NCBI GenBank assembly: GCA_026991535.1
Contig: JALXBH010000267.1
Location: 1 to 39,826, forward strand
DNA length: 39,826 nt
Source: Calditrichia bacterium
GTDB lineage: Bacteria; Calditrichota; Calditrichia; Calditrichales; J004
Direction of reading: 5' to 3'
In this document: in pieces, positions 25,648 to 33,760 of the stretch
Layout of the letters: every line of letters starts with the position of its first letter
Numbering within the stretch: the stretch's first letter is position 1
Translations under genes and position numbers: made by a program
The notes under the pieces: generated by a model
Told to the model about the DNA's origin: nothing
The model's database searches: none
Seen by the model: only the letters and a program-made list of their open reading frames with translations

Positions 25648-26027
25648 TCGATCACCCGTATCGCTTTTTGGCCATCTTCCAAAACCTTATGCAGCAATTC
25701 ATCTCCTTTTAACCGCTCCCGGTTCATGGCAAAGGAGATGAGCATGGGCAGGTTGACCCCGCCGAGAATTTTAACGTCATGATGCTCTTTTTTTACCCGA
25801 AAAGCAGCCTGCCAGCAGCTGCCGCCAACCAAATCTGTAAAGATAAACACCGTCGATTTCCGATGCTCTTCGCACAAACAAACCACTTCGTGGGTTATGG
25901 TTGCCAACGCCTCCTTCTGGTTAGAGAAAACGTACATATCTTTTTTAGCGTCCACAAATTTTTGTGTTGTTTCAATCATCTCCCGGGCCAGGTTGCCGTG
26001 GGTTATCACTATGCCTATTGCAGCCAT
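25644..26027 (-). CDS. PTS mannose-family IIA component
   Basis: A 127-residue EIIA of the mannose family (EIIA-Man fold). The active His10 lies in GIVITHGNLAREMIE, and the conserved TDLVGGSCWQAAF and GGVNLPMLISFAM segments are present. It accepts phosphate from HPr and gives it to IIB. It overlaps hprK by one base (TAATG) and IIB by four, so all three are translated in step. The coupling to hprK fits a regulatory phosphorelay of the kind found in bacteria with incomplete PTS. Confidence 0.92.
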   Translation of the reverse strand: MAAIGIVITHGNLAREMIETTQKFVDAKKDMYVFSNQKEALATITHEVVCLCEEHRKSTVFIFTDLVGGSCWQAAFRVKKEHHDVKILGGVNLPMLISFAMNRERLKGDELLHKVLEDGQKAIRVIE

Positions 26028-27016
26028 TATTCCAAGTCCTTGTCCAGATAGGAACGGTCATCGGCCAGGGGGCTGGCCTTTTTTTCAAGCATTCGTTTGC
26101 GGCTGCGGGCGTTAAACTCCCGGGCCGGGTGAAATCCGTACATCTTGGAAAGGTGATTAAGGGCGATGGTTTCCGAGATTACCGTGATATTCTTCCCGGG
26201 GTTGATGGGCAAAATAATTTTAGGTATTTCTATATCCAGCCAGGTGGCATAGGCTTCATTCAAGCCGACTCGTTCATAGGCTTTCTGTTCATCCCACTCT
26301 TCCAGATAAACTTCCACCTCCACCCGTTTGCGCATGCGAATGCCGCGGATACCGAAAATGGATTTTATATCCACCAGGCCGATGCCGCGGATTTCCATCA
26401 TATGTTCGGATTGCTCAACCCCATAGCCAATAAGCACGTCTTCCGCTTTTTTCCGTAAAATTACCAAATCGTCGGCCACCAGCCGATGCCCGCGCTCGAT
26501 GAGGTCAAGAGCGATTTCGCTTTTACCGATACCGCTTTTTCCCGTAAATAAAATGCCGACCCCGTAAACGTCCACCAGGGTTCCGTGTACGGATTGCCTG
26601 GGGGCGAACACATTGGAAAGATAGTCGCCCAAAAGGTGTACGAACTGGGTGGTGTTCAGGGATGTTTTAAAAACGGAAATATTACGCAGGGCGGCCGCCT
26701 TAAGCAGATATTCCGGCGCCTGATTGCCATTGGTGATAATTACCGCGGGAATTTCAAATTCTATAAAGCGGTTGATGGAAGATTTTAGCTCCTCGTCACC
26801 GATTTTGTTAAGATAGGAGATTTCCGTGTTGCCCAGAATTTGCAGGCGATCCCAGGTAAAGAGCTCCACATAGCCGGAAAGGGCCAGGCCGGGCCGGTGC
26901 AATTCATCATTGCTTATTTTACGGTTCAGGCCGTTTTCGGAACATAAAATTTCCAGCTTAAGCCGGCTTTTGTTGGCCTTATAGAGATCACGGACATATA
27001 TAAAATGATCATTCAT
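26027..27016 (-). CDS. hprK: HPr kinase/phosphorylase
   Basis: A 329-residue bifunctional enzyme that phosphorylates and dephosphorylates HPr on a serine according to metabolic state. The N-terminal domain is followed by the kinase domain with the catalytic His in SVHGTLVDVYG, Walker A GKSGIGKS near residue 155, VADDLVIL, and the family signature EIRGIGLVDIKSIFG. The frame is open to TTG 27034, but ATG 27016 gives the usual family start (MNDHFIYVRDLYKANKSRLK). Target HPr is not encoded in the window. Confidence 0.93.
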   Translation of the reverse strand: MNDHFIYVRDLYKANKSRLKLEILCSENGLNRKISNDELHRPGLALSGYVELFTWDRLQILGNTEISYLNKIGDEELKSSINRFIEFEIPAVIITNGNQAPEYLLKAAALRNISVFKTSLNTTQFVHLLGDYLSNVFAPRQSVHGTLVDVYGVGILFTGKSGIGKSEIALDLIERGHRLVADDLVILRKKAEDVLIGYGVEQSEHMMEIRGIGLVDIKSIFGIRGIRMRKRVEVEVYLEEWDEQKAYERVGLNEAYATWLDIEIPKIILPINPGKNITVISETIALNHLSKMYGFHPAREFNARSRKRMLEKKASPLADDRSYLDKDLE

Positions 27017-27044
27017 AAAACAATATAGCAACAAACATAAAAAG

Positions 27045-27074
27045 GATAAAAAAAAAGAAGGCCCTAAGGGCCTT
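27045..27074 (-). terminator. Terminator between hpf and hprK
   Basis: On the minus strand a 7-bp perfect GC-rich stem AAGGCCC/GGGCCTT (27058-27064 with 27068-27074) with a 3-base loop precedes a long T-run (A-run 27045-27056). It lies 18 bases after the hpf stop and ahead of hprK, so hprK-IIA-IIB may be partly attenuated or have its own promoter. Confidence 0.85.
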
Positions 27075-27091
27075 CCCGGTAAAAATTTTAT

Positions 27092-27412
27092 CTAACCTTG
27101 CAGGCTTTCAACAATTTTTTGATTGTCATGTTCTTTCAGCCTTTCCTTGGCGCGGGCGATTTGCCGTTCCAGATTGTCTATGCCCAGATCGATGGATTTA
27201 AAAACATCCTCCGAGCGTTCTTTCACTACAACCATTTTGTGCTTGAGTTTTATCTTAAACTCCACAATCTGATCTTGTTTCTCGTAGGAGAGAACCGCGC
27301 TGCCATCCATAATCAGTTCTGAAAACCGGTCGAGACGCTTCATCTTATCCAAAAGATAAGTTTTGATCCTTTCCGGCGCTTTATAACCACGGGTTGTGAT
27401 GGCTAAGTTCAT
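27092..27412 (-). CDS. hpf: Ribosome hibernation-promoting factor (short form)
   Basis: A 106-residue HPF/YfiA-family protein that binds the small ribosomal subunit at the decoding centre when growth slows. Family features: ITTRGYKAPERIKTYLLDKM at the start, a beta-sheet middle (AVLSYEKQDQIVEFKIKLKH) and the last helix DLGIDNLERQIARAKERLKEH. It lacks the C-terminal dimerisation domain of the long form, so it is the short type. It lies 17 bases after the Xer gene and next to hprK, a neighbourhood common in FCB and proteobacterial genomes (in proteobacteria near rpoN and PTS genes). Confidence 0.92.
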   Translation of the reverse strand: MNLAITTRGYKAPERIKTYLLDKMKRLDRFSELIMDGSAVLSYEKQDQIVEFKIKLKHKMVVVKERSEDVFKSIDLGIDNLERQIARAKERLKEHDNQKIVESLQG

Positions 27413-27429
27413 AGCTTTCCTCCTTAGAT

Positions 27430-28335
27430 TTAGGATTTTTTCTGTGATGCGCGTTTATGCGCGTTTTTGTAGACATTTTGTAAGTGCTCTATTGATAAAT
27501 GGGTATAAACCTGTGTTGTCGATAAATTTTCATGCCCCAGTAAATCTTTAACAACGCGAATGTTGGCGCCATTGTTCAATAAATGTGTCGCATAACTGTG
27601 CCTCAGAATATGCGGGTGCGCCTTTGTGTTTCTTACAACCTGTTGGATGTATTTTTTTACCAGCCGTTGCACGGCCATGGGGTACATCTTTTTACCCGAG
27701 GCCAGAACAAATACCTCGTTTGTAGAGGGCAAGGCCACCGAGGGACGCAGGTTGAGATACGCCTCCAAAGCTTTTAGGGCCATGTCTCCAAGAGGAACGA
27801 TACGCTGTTTGTTGCCTTTTCCGTGTATGCGCAGGGCTTTTTCTCTCAGGATCAGATGCTCCATTTTCAGGTTTATAAGTTCGCTCAACCGCAGACCGCA
27901 GGCATAAAAGAGCTCCAGCACCGCCCGGTCCCGCACCGCTTCAAAACCCTGGCCCTTTACGCTGAGAATAATCTCTGAGACCTCGTCCGCGGTTAAGAAT
28001 TCGGGCAGTTTTTTCTCAAATTTGGGCATCTTTATGGCCGAGGCGATACTTTGTTCCGTCTCGCCGATAATCTCAAGATAACGGAAAAAGGATTTAAGCG
28101 TGGCCACCTTGCGGGCAATGCTGCGCCTGCCCAGGCCCTTTTCGTGCAGCTCCATCAGGAAGGCCCGTATATCCCTGTGCGTAACCCGCTCCCAGGAAAT
28201 ATCGTAACCGTCATTCAAATGTGTAAGGAAACGGTTAAATTGGTTAAGATCAATGCGGTAGTTTTCAATCGTATGGATGGAATATCTTTTCTCAAGCTCT
28301 AAATATCGGAAAAATTTCTGAGTGGTTCTATCCAT
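27430..28335 (-). CDS. XerC/XerD-type tyrosine recombinase
   Basis: A 301-residue recombinase of the Xer type that resolves chromosome dimers at dif. The N-terminal core-binding domain (FFRYLELEKRYSIHTIENYR) and the catalytic set are complete: Arg in ACGLRLSELINL, Lys in GKGNKQRIVPL, His-x-x-Arg in HILRHSYATHLL, His in LLGHENLSTTQ and Tyr in VYTHLSIEHL. It is chromosomal, unlike the arm-domain integrase at 2657-3811. Whether it is XerC or XerD, or a single Xer, cannot be decided from this window. It heads the operon with hpf. Confidence 0.93.
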   Translation of the reverse strand: MDRTTQKFFRYLELEKRYSIHTIENYRIDLNQFNRFLTHLNDGYDISWERVTHRDIRAFLMELHEKGLGRRSIARKVATLKSFFRYLEIIGETEQSIASAIKMPKFEKKLPEFLTADEVSEIILSVKGQGFEAVRDRAVLELFYACGLRLSELINLKMEHLILREKALRIHGKGNKQRIVPLGDMALKALEAYLNLRPSVALPSTNEVFVLASGKKMYPMAVQRLVKKYIQQVVRNTKAHPHILRHSYATHLLNNGANIRVVKDLLGHENLSTTQVYTHLSIEHLQNVYKNAHKRASQKKS

Positions 28336-28610
28336 AAATACCGGGCACCTGTTGTGGCAATGCTTCTATTTTTATTATCGAAACAGAAAAGTTAAATTGC
28401 AAGATAAAATCTGATATTTTTTACAACGTAATTTGTTTATATTCCATTCCTGTTAAAAAAATCTGCTGTGTTTTTTTATTAAGGGGACGGTTTCCCGGTT
28501 TTAAAATTAAAAAGTCTAAAATGTATTAAATAATTTGCACCATTGTCCCTTTAATCTTAAAATGCAAGCCATTTTATAACCCAATACATCCCTTATGAAA
28601 ACGGAATAAT
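28336..28610. other. Divergent intergenic region xer/topA
   Basis: A 275-bp AT-rich region between the divergent xer and topA genes, so it should contain both promoters. A long-range inverted repeat ATTAAGGGGAC (28478-28488) / GTCCCTTTAAT (28545-28555) with one mismatch frames 56 bases upstream of topA. I see no sure promoter box. Confidence 0.45.
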
Positions 28611-30908
28611 ATGAGTAAGAATCTGGTAATAGTAGAATCTCCGGCCAAGGCCAAAACCATAAATAAATACCTGGGCAAGGATTACAGCGTCATTGCTTCC
28701 TACGGTCATGTGCGGGATCTGATCCCCAGGGAGGGCGCCGTGGATACGGAGAGCTTTGAAATGAAGTATGAACCGATCAAATCCAGCAAAAAGCATATAG
28801 ATGCCATTTATAAAGAGGCCAGGGAGAGCGACGCTATTTTGTTGGCCACAGACCCCGACCGCGAAGGCGAGGCTATTTCCTGGCATATTTACAATCTGTT
28901 AAAAGATAAAAAGCTGGCCGGGGATAAAAAAATAAAACGGATCGCTTTTCATGAAATAACAAAAAATGCCATTCAAAAAGCGCTGGAGCATCCCCGGGAT
29001 TTGTCCGATGAACTGATTAACGCGCAACAGGCCCGTCGCGCCCTGGACTATCTGGTGGGTTTTAATATATCGCCGCTTTTATGGAAAAAAATTAAGCGGG
29101 GCCTCTCGGCCGGACGGGTTCAAAGCCCGGCCCTGCGCCTTATTGTGGAGCGTGAAACGGAAATCGAAGCCTTTCAGCCCCGGGAATACTGGTCCATGGA
29201 AGCGCTTACCGAAAAAGCATCCAAAACGGTTTCGGCCAAACTGGTGCGCTATCAGTCTAAAAAGGTGGATCAGTTTTTTGTAAACAATGCCCAAAAGGCC
29301 GATGAAGTGGCCGCCTATATCGAGCAGGCCGCCAAAAAGGAACTGCGGGTTTCGTCCATCACAAAAAAGGAACGCAAGCGCCACCCCTTTGCACCGTTTA
29401 CCACAAGCACCCTGCAACAGGACGCCTCACGCAAGCTGGGTTTTTCCGCCCAAAGAACCATGCGCGTTGCCCAGCAATTATACGAGGGTATCGATATCGG
29501 CGGCGGGGAAGTGGGTTTGATTACCTATATGCGTACCGACTCGGTGAGCATGGCGGCAGAGGCGGTGTCCGAAATCCGCGGTTTTATAGAAAAACACTTT
29601 CCGGAGGCCCTGCCGCCCAAAGCTAATTTTTATAAAACAAAGTCCAAGAATGCCCAGGAAGCCCACGAGGCGATTCGTCCTACATCCGCCCGCCGCGCAC
29701 CGGAACAGATTAAAAAGTCCCTGACCGACGATCAGTATAAACTCTACCGCCTGATCTGGACCCGGGCCCTGGCCAGCCAGATGATGCCGGCCATCATGGA
29801 TACGGTTTCCGTGGAATTCAGCGCCGGAGAAGGCAATATATTCCGGGCCTCCGGCTCCACGATTAAAAAGCCGGGCTACCTGGCGGTATATCAGGTGGGG
29901 ATCGATGAAGACAGCGAAAAGGAAGATGAAAAAATTCTGCCGCCCTTTAGCGAGGGTGAAACCGTACCCCTGAAGGAAATTGTCCGGGAACAGCATTTTA
30001 CAAAACCCCCGCCCCGTTATACGGAGGCCTCGCTCATCAAAACCCTGGAAGAATATGGTATCGGCCGGCCCTCTACCTACGCGGCCATCATATCCACCTT
30101 GTTGCAGCGTGAGTATGTTACTCTTGAAAACCGGCGCTTTAAGCCGACGGATATGGGTAAAATCGTTAATAAATTTCTTACCCGTTTTTTCTCTACCTAT
30201 GTGGACTATGAATTTACCGCCCAACTGGAAGACAGGCTGGATGCCATCGCCCGTGGTGAGGAGGAGTGGAAACCGCTGATGAAATCCTTTTGGAAAAGCT
30301 TTAAGAAAAAGGTGGACGAAACGGAAAAAATCCCACGCAGCGAAATAAATGAAGCCCGTGTTTTAGGCACCGACCCTAAAAGCGGCAAGCCGGTAAGCGT
30401 GCGCATGGGCCGTTACGGGGCCATGGCTCAAATCGGTGAAGCGGAAGATGAAGAGAAACCCCGCTTTGCCAGTCTGCGGCCTGATCAGACCCTGGACACC
30501 ATTACCCTGGAGGAGGCGCTTGTTCTATTCGAGTTGCCCCGGGAACTGGGCGTCAATGAAGACGGGGAGATGATAACGGCTAATATCGGACGTTACGGGC
30601 CCTATGTTCGCGTCAATAAAACCTTTGTCTCCATTAAGGGGGAAGACCCCCATACCATTACCCTGGAACGGGCCTTGGAGTTGATTGCCGAAAACGAGGA
30701 AAAGAAAAATAACCGTATAATCAAGGATTTTGAAGACGGCGTTCAGATATTACGCGGCCCTTATGGCCCATATATCACCAATGGTAAAAAGAATGCCCGC
30801 ATTCCCAAAGGGACGGAACCGGAAAGCATTAGCCATGAACAGGCCCTGGAGATGATCGAGAAAGCCCCGGAAAAGAAAGCCCGCGGCAGACGTCGGTCTA
30901 AAAAATAG
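28611..30908 (+). CDS. topA: DNA topoisomerase I
   Basis: A 765-residue type IA topoisomerase that relaxes negative supercoils. The Toprim domain opens the protein (NLVIVESPAKAKTINKYLGK, then DPDREGEAISWH with the metal-binding acids), and the active-site tyrosine is near residue 306 in GLITYMRTDS. The catalytic core ends near residue 580. Instead of the C-terminal zinc fingers of the E. coli enzyme it has basic repeats (GRYGAMAQIG, GRYGPYVRVN, GPYGPYITNGKKNARIP) and a Lys/Arg-rich tail (KKARGRRRSKK), the form found in FCB bacteria and Actinobacteria. Confidence 0.96.
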   Translation: MSKNLVIVESPAKAKTINKYLGKDYSVIASYGHVRDLIPREGAVDTESFEMKYEPIKSSKKHIDAIYKEARESDAILLATDPDREGEAISWHIYNLLKDKKLAGDKKIKRIAFHEITKNAIQKALEHPRDLSDELINAQQARRALDYLVGFNISPLLWKKIKRGLSAGRVQSPALRLIVERETEIEAFQPREYWSMEALTEKASKTVSAKLVRYQSKKVDQFFVNNAQKADEVAAYIEQAAKKELRVSSITKKERKRHPFAPFTTSTLQQDASRKLGFSAQRTMRVAQQLYEGIDIGGGEVGLITYMRTDSVSMAAEAVSEIRGFIEKHFPEALPPKANFYKTKSKNAQEAHEAIRPTSARRAPEQIKKSLTDDQYKLYRLIWTRALASQMMPAIMDTVSVEFSAGEGNIFRASGSTIKKPGYLAVYQVGIDEDSEKEDEKILPPFSEGETVPLKEIVREQHFTKPPPRYTEASLIKTLEEYGIGRPSTYAAIISTLLQREYVTLENRRFKPTDMGKIVNKFLTRFFSTYVDYEFTAQLEDRLDAIARGEEEWKPLMKSFWKSFKKKVDETEKIPRSEINEARVLGTDPKSGKPVSVRMGRYGAMAQIGEAEDEEKPRFASLRPDQTLDTITLEEALVLFELPRELGVNEDGEMITANIGRYGPYVRVNKTFVSIKGEDPHTITLERALELIAENEEKKNNRIIKDFEDGVQILRGPYGPYITNGKKNARIPKGTEPESISHEQALEMIEKAPEKKARGRRRSKK

Positions 30909-31310
30909 ATCAATCCGTCTGTGTGCCGGGCGGGTTATGGATATTTACAGGGGATGTAAGGTAAATGTGTGCTGTTTGGTGATGGCTACGCGGCCAGGGC
31001 GGCTTTTGTCCGTGGTTGCCGTACGACGGGTGTTGATTTTAACGGAGTGGATTCTTCGCCATAAACCGTTATTATAAGCGGTTTTTGGCAATGAAGGAAA
31101 AATTTAGCCTTCATTTTATATTTAATTTTCAGTTTCATCTTTTTTGCTCCCTGCAATCAATAATGCATCTTACGACTATATTAGACGTTATTCATTGATC
31201 TGTGTTACATAATTCCCTTGACCCGGGTCACGTGTCTATTATCGCCGGGGATGGAAGGGCTTTAATATTTTTTAGACACATGTCCATTTTTTTCGGTTTA
31301 TTTACGGCTT
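30909..31310. other. Gene-free region after topA
   Basis: About 400 bases without a convincing frame. A weak terminator candidate AAACCG/CGGTTT (31063-31068, 31079-31084, then two more T) may serve topA. A perfect 12-bp palindrome TGACCCGGGTCA (31219-31230) lies upstream of the small-protein promoter. Nothing else stands out. Confidence 0.45.
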
Positions 31311-31359
31311 TTTGCCTTTAGGGTTTCTTTTGTGTATATTGGTGTACAAAAATACACCA
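31311..31359 (+). promoter_or_regulatory. FCB-type promoter with overlapping palindromic operator
   Basis: TTTG (31311-31314) and TATATTGG (31335-31342; seven of eight matches to TAnnTTTG) are spaced by 20 bases, the Bacteroidota promoter pattern. TGGTGTACAAAAATACACCA (31340-31359), a 7-bp perfect inverted repeat with a 6-base centre, overlaps the end of the -7 box and the expected start of transcription. A protein bound there would block the promoter. The small protein gene begins 13 bases downstream. Confidence 0.6.
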
Positions 31360-31371
31360 GCGGGGCGTATT

Positions 31372-31569
31372 ATGCAACATTTTATTAATGAACGCCGGCA
31401 GATAAGCGGCCCTTCGGAGATACAGTTAAGGCAACTGACGGATGAAGAGCGCGAAGATTTTGAGGAACGCGCGGCCATAATGGAATATGACGGCGGCCTG
31501 GAGAGAGCCCTGGCCGAAACTCTGGCCTGGCAGCGTATAGTGGCAGGACGCGTGCCCCTGGCCGGATAA
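31372..31569 (+). CDS. Small acidic protein, 65 aa
   Basis: A 65-residue protein with a basic start and a helical acidic core: LTDEEREDFEERAAIMEYDG, then GLERALAETLAWQRIVAG. The segment ERAAIMEYDGGLxRA-AE resembles a short helical motif I know from tails of proteins on mobile elements, but no function is established. ATG 31372 is preferred over GTG/TTG-type upstream starts because of the GGGG site and because the operator would otherwise be coding. The dedicated, apparently repressible promoter and single-gene layout are unusual for such a small protein. It could be a regulator of itself, an antitoxin-like protein or a remnant. Confidence 0.6.
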   Translation: MQHFINERRQISGPSEIQLRQLTDEEREDFEERAAIMEYDGGLERALAETLAWQRIVAGRVPLAG

Positions 31570-31584
31570 GTGTAAACAGGCCTA

Positions 31585-31615
31585 AATAAAAAAAGCCCCT
31601 GTTAAACAGAGGCTT
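31585..31615 (-). terminator. Terminator of tpx
   Basis: On the minus strand AAGCCTCTG (31607-31615) pairs with CAGGGGCTT (31593-31601), one non-standard pair, 5-base loop, followed by a T-run (A-run 31587-31594). It also may serve the small plus-strand gene, which ends 15 bases away, although no T-run lies on that side. Confidence 0.75.
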
Positions 31616-31641
31616 GAAAAGCGGTGGGAAGCCGGAGATGG

Positions 31642-32142
31642 TTAGCGTAACACCTTTAAGGCTGCTTCATAATCCGGCTCTTGCACTATTTCGGGCACCT
31701 GTTCGCTATGGATTACCCGGCCGTTTTCATCCACGATCACGACCGCACGCGACAACAAGCCGGACATCGGCCCGTCTATAATGCGCACACCGTAGTTTTT
31801 GCCAAAATGGGCGTCACGCAGTTCGGAAAGGTTGATAACATTATCCAGCCCTTCCGATACGCAAAAGCGTTTATGGGCAAAAGGCGTGTCTTTGGAAATA
31901 CATAAAACCACGCAGTTTTCCAGCTTCTCGGCCTCGGCGTTAAAACGGCGCACGGATGCGGCGCATACGCCCGTATCCAGGCTGGGGAAGATGTTCAGAA
32001 CCACTCTTTTCCCCTTAAAATCCTTTAGAGAAATATCCTTCAAATCCGTTCCGGTCAGGGTGAATTCCGGGGCGGCGTCGCCCGTGGCGGGCAAATTGCC
32101 GATTGTGTGAATAGGGTTACCTTTTAATGTGATCTCAGCCAT
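31642..32142 (-). CDS. tpx: Thiol peroxidase (Tpx)
   Basis: A 166-residue atypical 2-Cys peroxiredoxin that reduces peroxides with thioredoxin. The peroxidatic Cys is near residue 60 in FPSLDTGVCAASVRRFN, the resolving Cys about 34 residues later in KRFCVSEGL. Family blocks VVLNIFPSLDT and CISKDTPFAHKRFC are present. The frame is open to 32169, but ATG 32142 gives the canonical start (MAEITLKGNPIHTIG) and has a CGGAGG site five bases upstream. Confidence 0.95.
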   Translation of the reverse strand: MAEITLKGNPIHTIGNLPATGDAAPEFTLTGTDLKDISLKDFKGKRVVLNIFPSLDTGVCAASVRRFNAEAEKLENCVVLCISKDTPFAHKRFCVSEGLDNVINLSELRDAHFGKNYGVRIIDGPMSGLLSRAVVIVDENGRVIHSEQVPEIVQEPDYEAALKVLR

Positions 32143-32238
32143 GGGGCCTCCGGGTGTAATGTGTAACAAAAACCGTTCATATATCTGTTTGACAGGGTGT
32201 AATTTAGCAAAGCCTGCTCCTTTAAAAAAATAAAATCC

Positions 32239-33666
32239 CTAGGTCTCAAAATCCGTCAAAGGCGCTCCGATGCCGAAATAGGAGTGTATGTATTTCTTGT
32301 GGCCGGTTTCGATCTGAGCGTAGCGCATCATATGATAGAGTTTCTTTTGTTCACGCTCTTTCTTTTTGTCCAGATAATCCTGGTCGGTAAGGTTATGGGG
32401 CAGATCGGCCACCACACGTAGATTTTTTGTTTCAATACTGCCCTCTATAACGCCATAGCGGTCCAAAATATTCAACACTGTTTCTGCGCGGTAATCACGG
32501 CGGTTTTTATAGGTAAGTTGTTCCTTGAACCACTCCAGCCCCTCGCCGTTTACCCGTTCGTTGTCGTAACGCAGCAGGTTGTAAGCCCGGTCATAAAACT
32601 CGGCATCGGGATTGTTCCAGCGGATAAACTCCAGATGGATGTTTAAGTCCTGTTGATCATAGAGCAGGGCGCAAACGGAAGGTTTGCCGTCCCGGCCGGC
32701 CCGCCCTATTTCCTGATAGTATGATTCCAGTGATCCCGGAACCTGGGCATGGATAACAAAACGGATATCCTCCTTGTCGATACCCATGCCGAAGGCATTG
32801 GTGGCCAGAATAACCTCTTCCCGGCCGCTCATAAAACGGTTTTGCACTTTCCGGCGTTGATCCATTTCCAGATTGCCATGATAGGTACCGTGACGAACTC
32901 CGGCGGCATGCATGATCTCGCTCATACGTTCCAGATCCTTAATCAGGGTAAAATAGATGATGCCGCTGCCCCTGTGTTCCCGCAGAATATCGAGAATGGC
33001 TTTCTTTTTTTCCTCATCGCCCCAAAGCTCAATATTTTTCAAAGACAGGTTGGGTCTTTCAATACCTTCATGGAAGAGCGTGATATCCCTGTCGGCGATG
33101 TTCAGTTGGCGGATGATATCCTGTTGCACATCCGGGGTGGCGGTGGCCGTAAGGGCAATGGTCAGGGGATGGCCCATCATTTCACGAAAGGCGGCCAGGC
33201 GGGTATAATCCGGGCGGAAGTCATGTCCCCATTCACTGATGCAGTGTGCCTCATCCACGGCCAACAGACTTATTTCACGCCGGGAAATGATATCGACAAA
33301 TTCCTGTTTTCTAAAACGTTCGGGTGTTACATAAAGCAGTTTGTAAGCGCCTTCACCGAGCCGTGCATAACGTTTTTCCCGCTCTTTTTTTGAGAGAGAG
33401 GAATTGATAAATACCGCATCCACCCCTTTTTTCCGCAGGGCGTCCACCTGATCCTTCATCAGTGCGATCAGCGGAGAAATAACCACGGTTAACCCTTTGA
33501 ACATAAGCGCCGGAATCTGGTAAAGAAGGGACTTGCCCGAACCCGTGGGCATAATGGTCAGGGCATGCCTGCCCGACAGTAGGTGTTCAATAATCTCCTT
33601 TTGGCGCCCGCGAAATTCCCGGTGACCGTATACCTTGTTTAATATTTCTAAAATGGATTTTTGCAC
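32239..33666 (-). CDS. RecQ-family DNA helicase lacking zinc cysteines
   Basis: A 475-residue superfamily 2 helicase of the RecQ type, 3'-5' DNA unwinding in repair. Helicase motifs are complete: Walker A IMPTGSGKSLLYQ, DEAHCISEWGHDFRPDY, TATATPDVQQDI, YHGNLEMDQR, ATNAFGMGIDKEDIRFVIH and YYQEIGRAGRDG. The region where RecQ has its zinc site is present in outline (HMMRYAQIETGHKKYIHSYFGIG) but the cysteines are replaced and the protein ends before the usual CxxC pair; no winged-helix (RQC) or HRDC domain follows. The next frames downstream do not contain the missing part, so this is not a simple frameshift. Start is GTG 33666. The name recQ is withheld because of the altered C-terminus. Confidence 0.88.
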   Translation of the reverse strand: MQKSILEILNKVYGHREFRGRQKEIIEHLLSGRHALTIMPTGSGKSLLYQIPALMFKGLTVVISPLIALMKDQVDALRKKGVDAVFINSSLSKKEREKRYARLGEGAYKLLYVTPERFRKQEFVDIISRREISLLAVDEAHCISEWGHDFRPDYTRLAAFREMMGHPLTIALTATATPDVQQDIIRQLNIADRDITLFHEGIERPNLSLKNIELWGDEEKKKAILDILREHRGSGIIYFTLIKDLERMSEIMHAAGVRHGTYHGNLEMDQRRKVQNRFMSGREEVILATNAFGMGIDKEDIRFVIHAQVPGSLESYYQEIGRAGRDGKPSVCALLYDQQDLNIHLEFIRWNNPDAEFYDRAYNLLRYDNERVNGEGLEWFKEQLTYKNRRDYRAETVLNILDRYGVIEGSIETKNLRVVADLPHNLTDQDYLDKKKEREQKKLYHMMRYAQIETGHKKYIHSYFGIGAPLTDFET

Positions 33667-33760
33667 GGAATAATTACCTTAATTTAAAATAGGTTTCTTA
33701 CAGGAGGCATTTGCTTTACTGGAGACATATTTTGCCGCTGTCCGGGAAAACCAGGCACGT

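Noticed and set aside
29478-30224. 248-codon minus-strand open frame inside topA
   Set aside because: Antisense shadow of the catalytic core of topoisomerase I; no start signal or recognisable domain.
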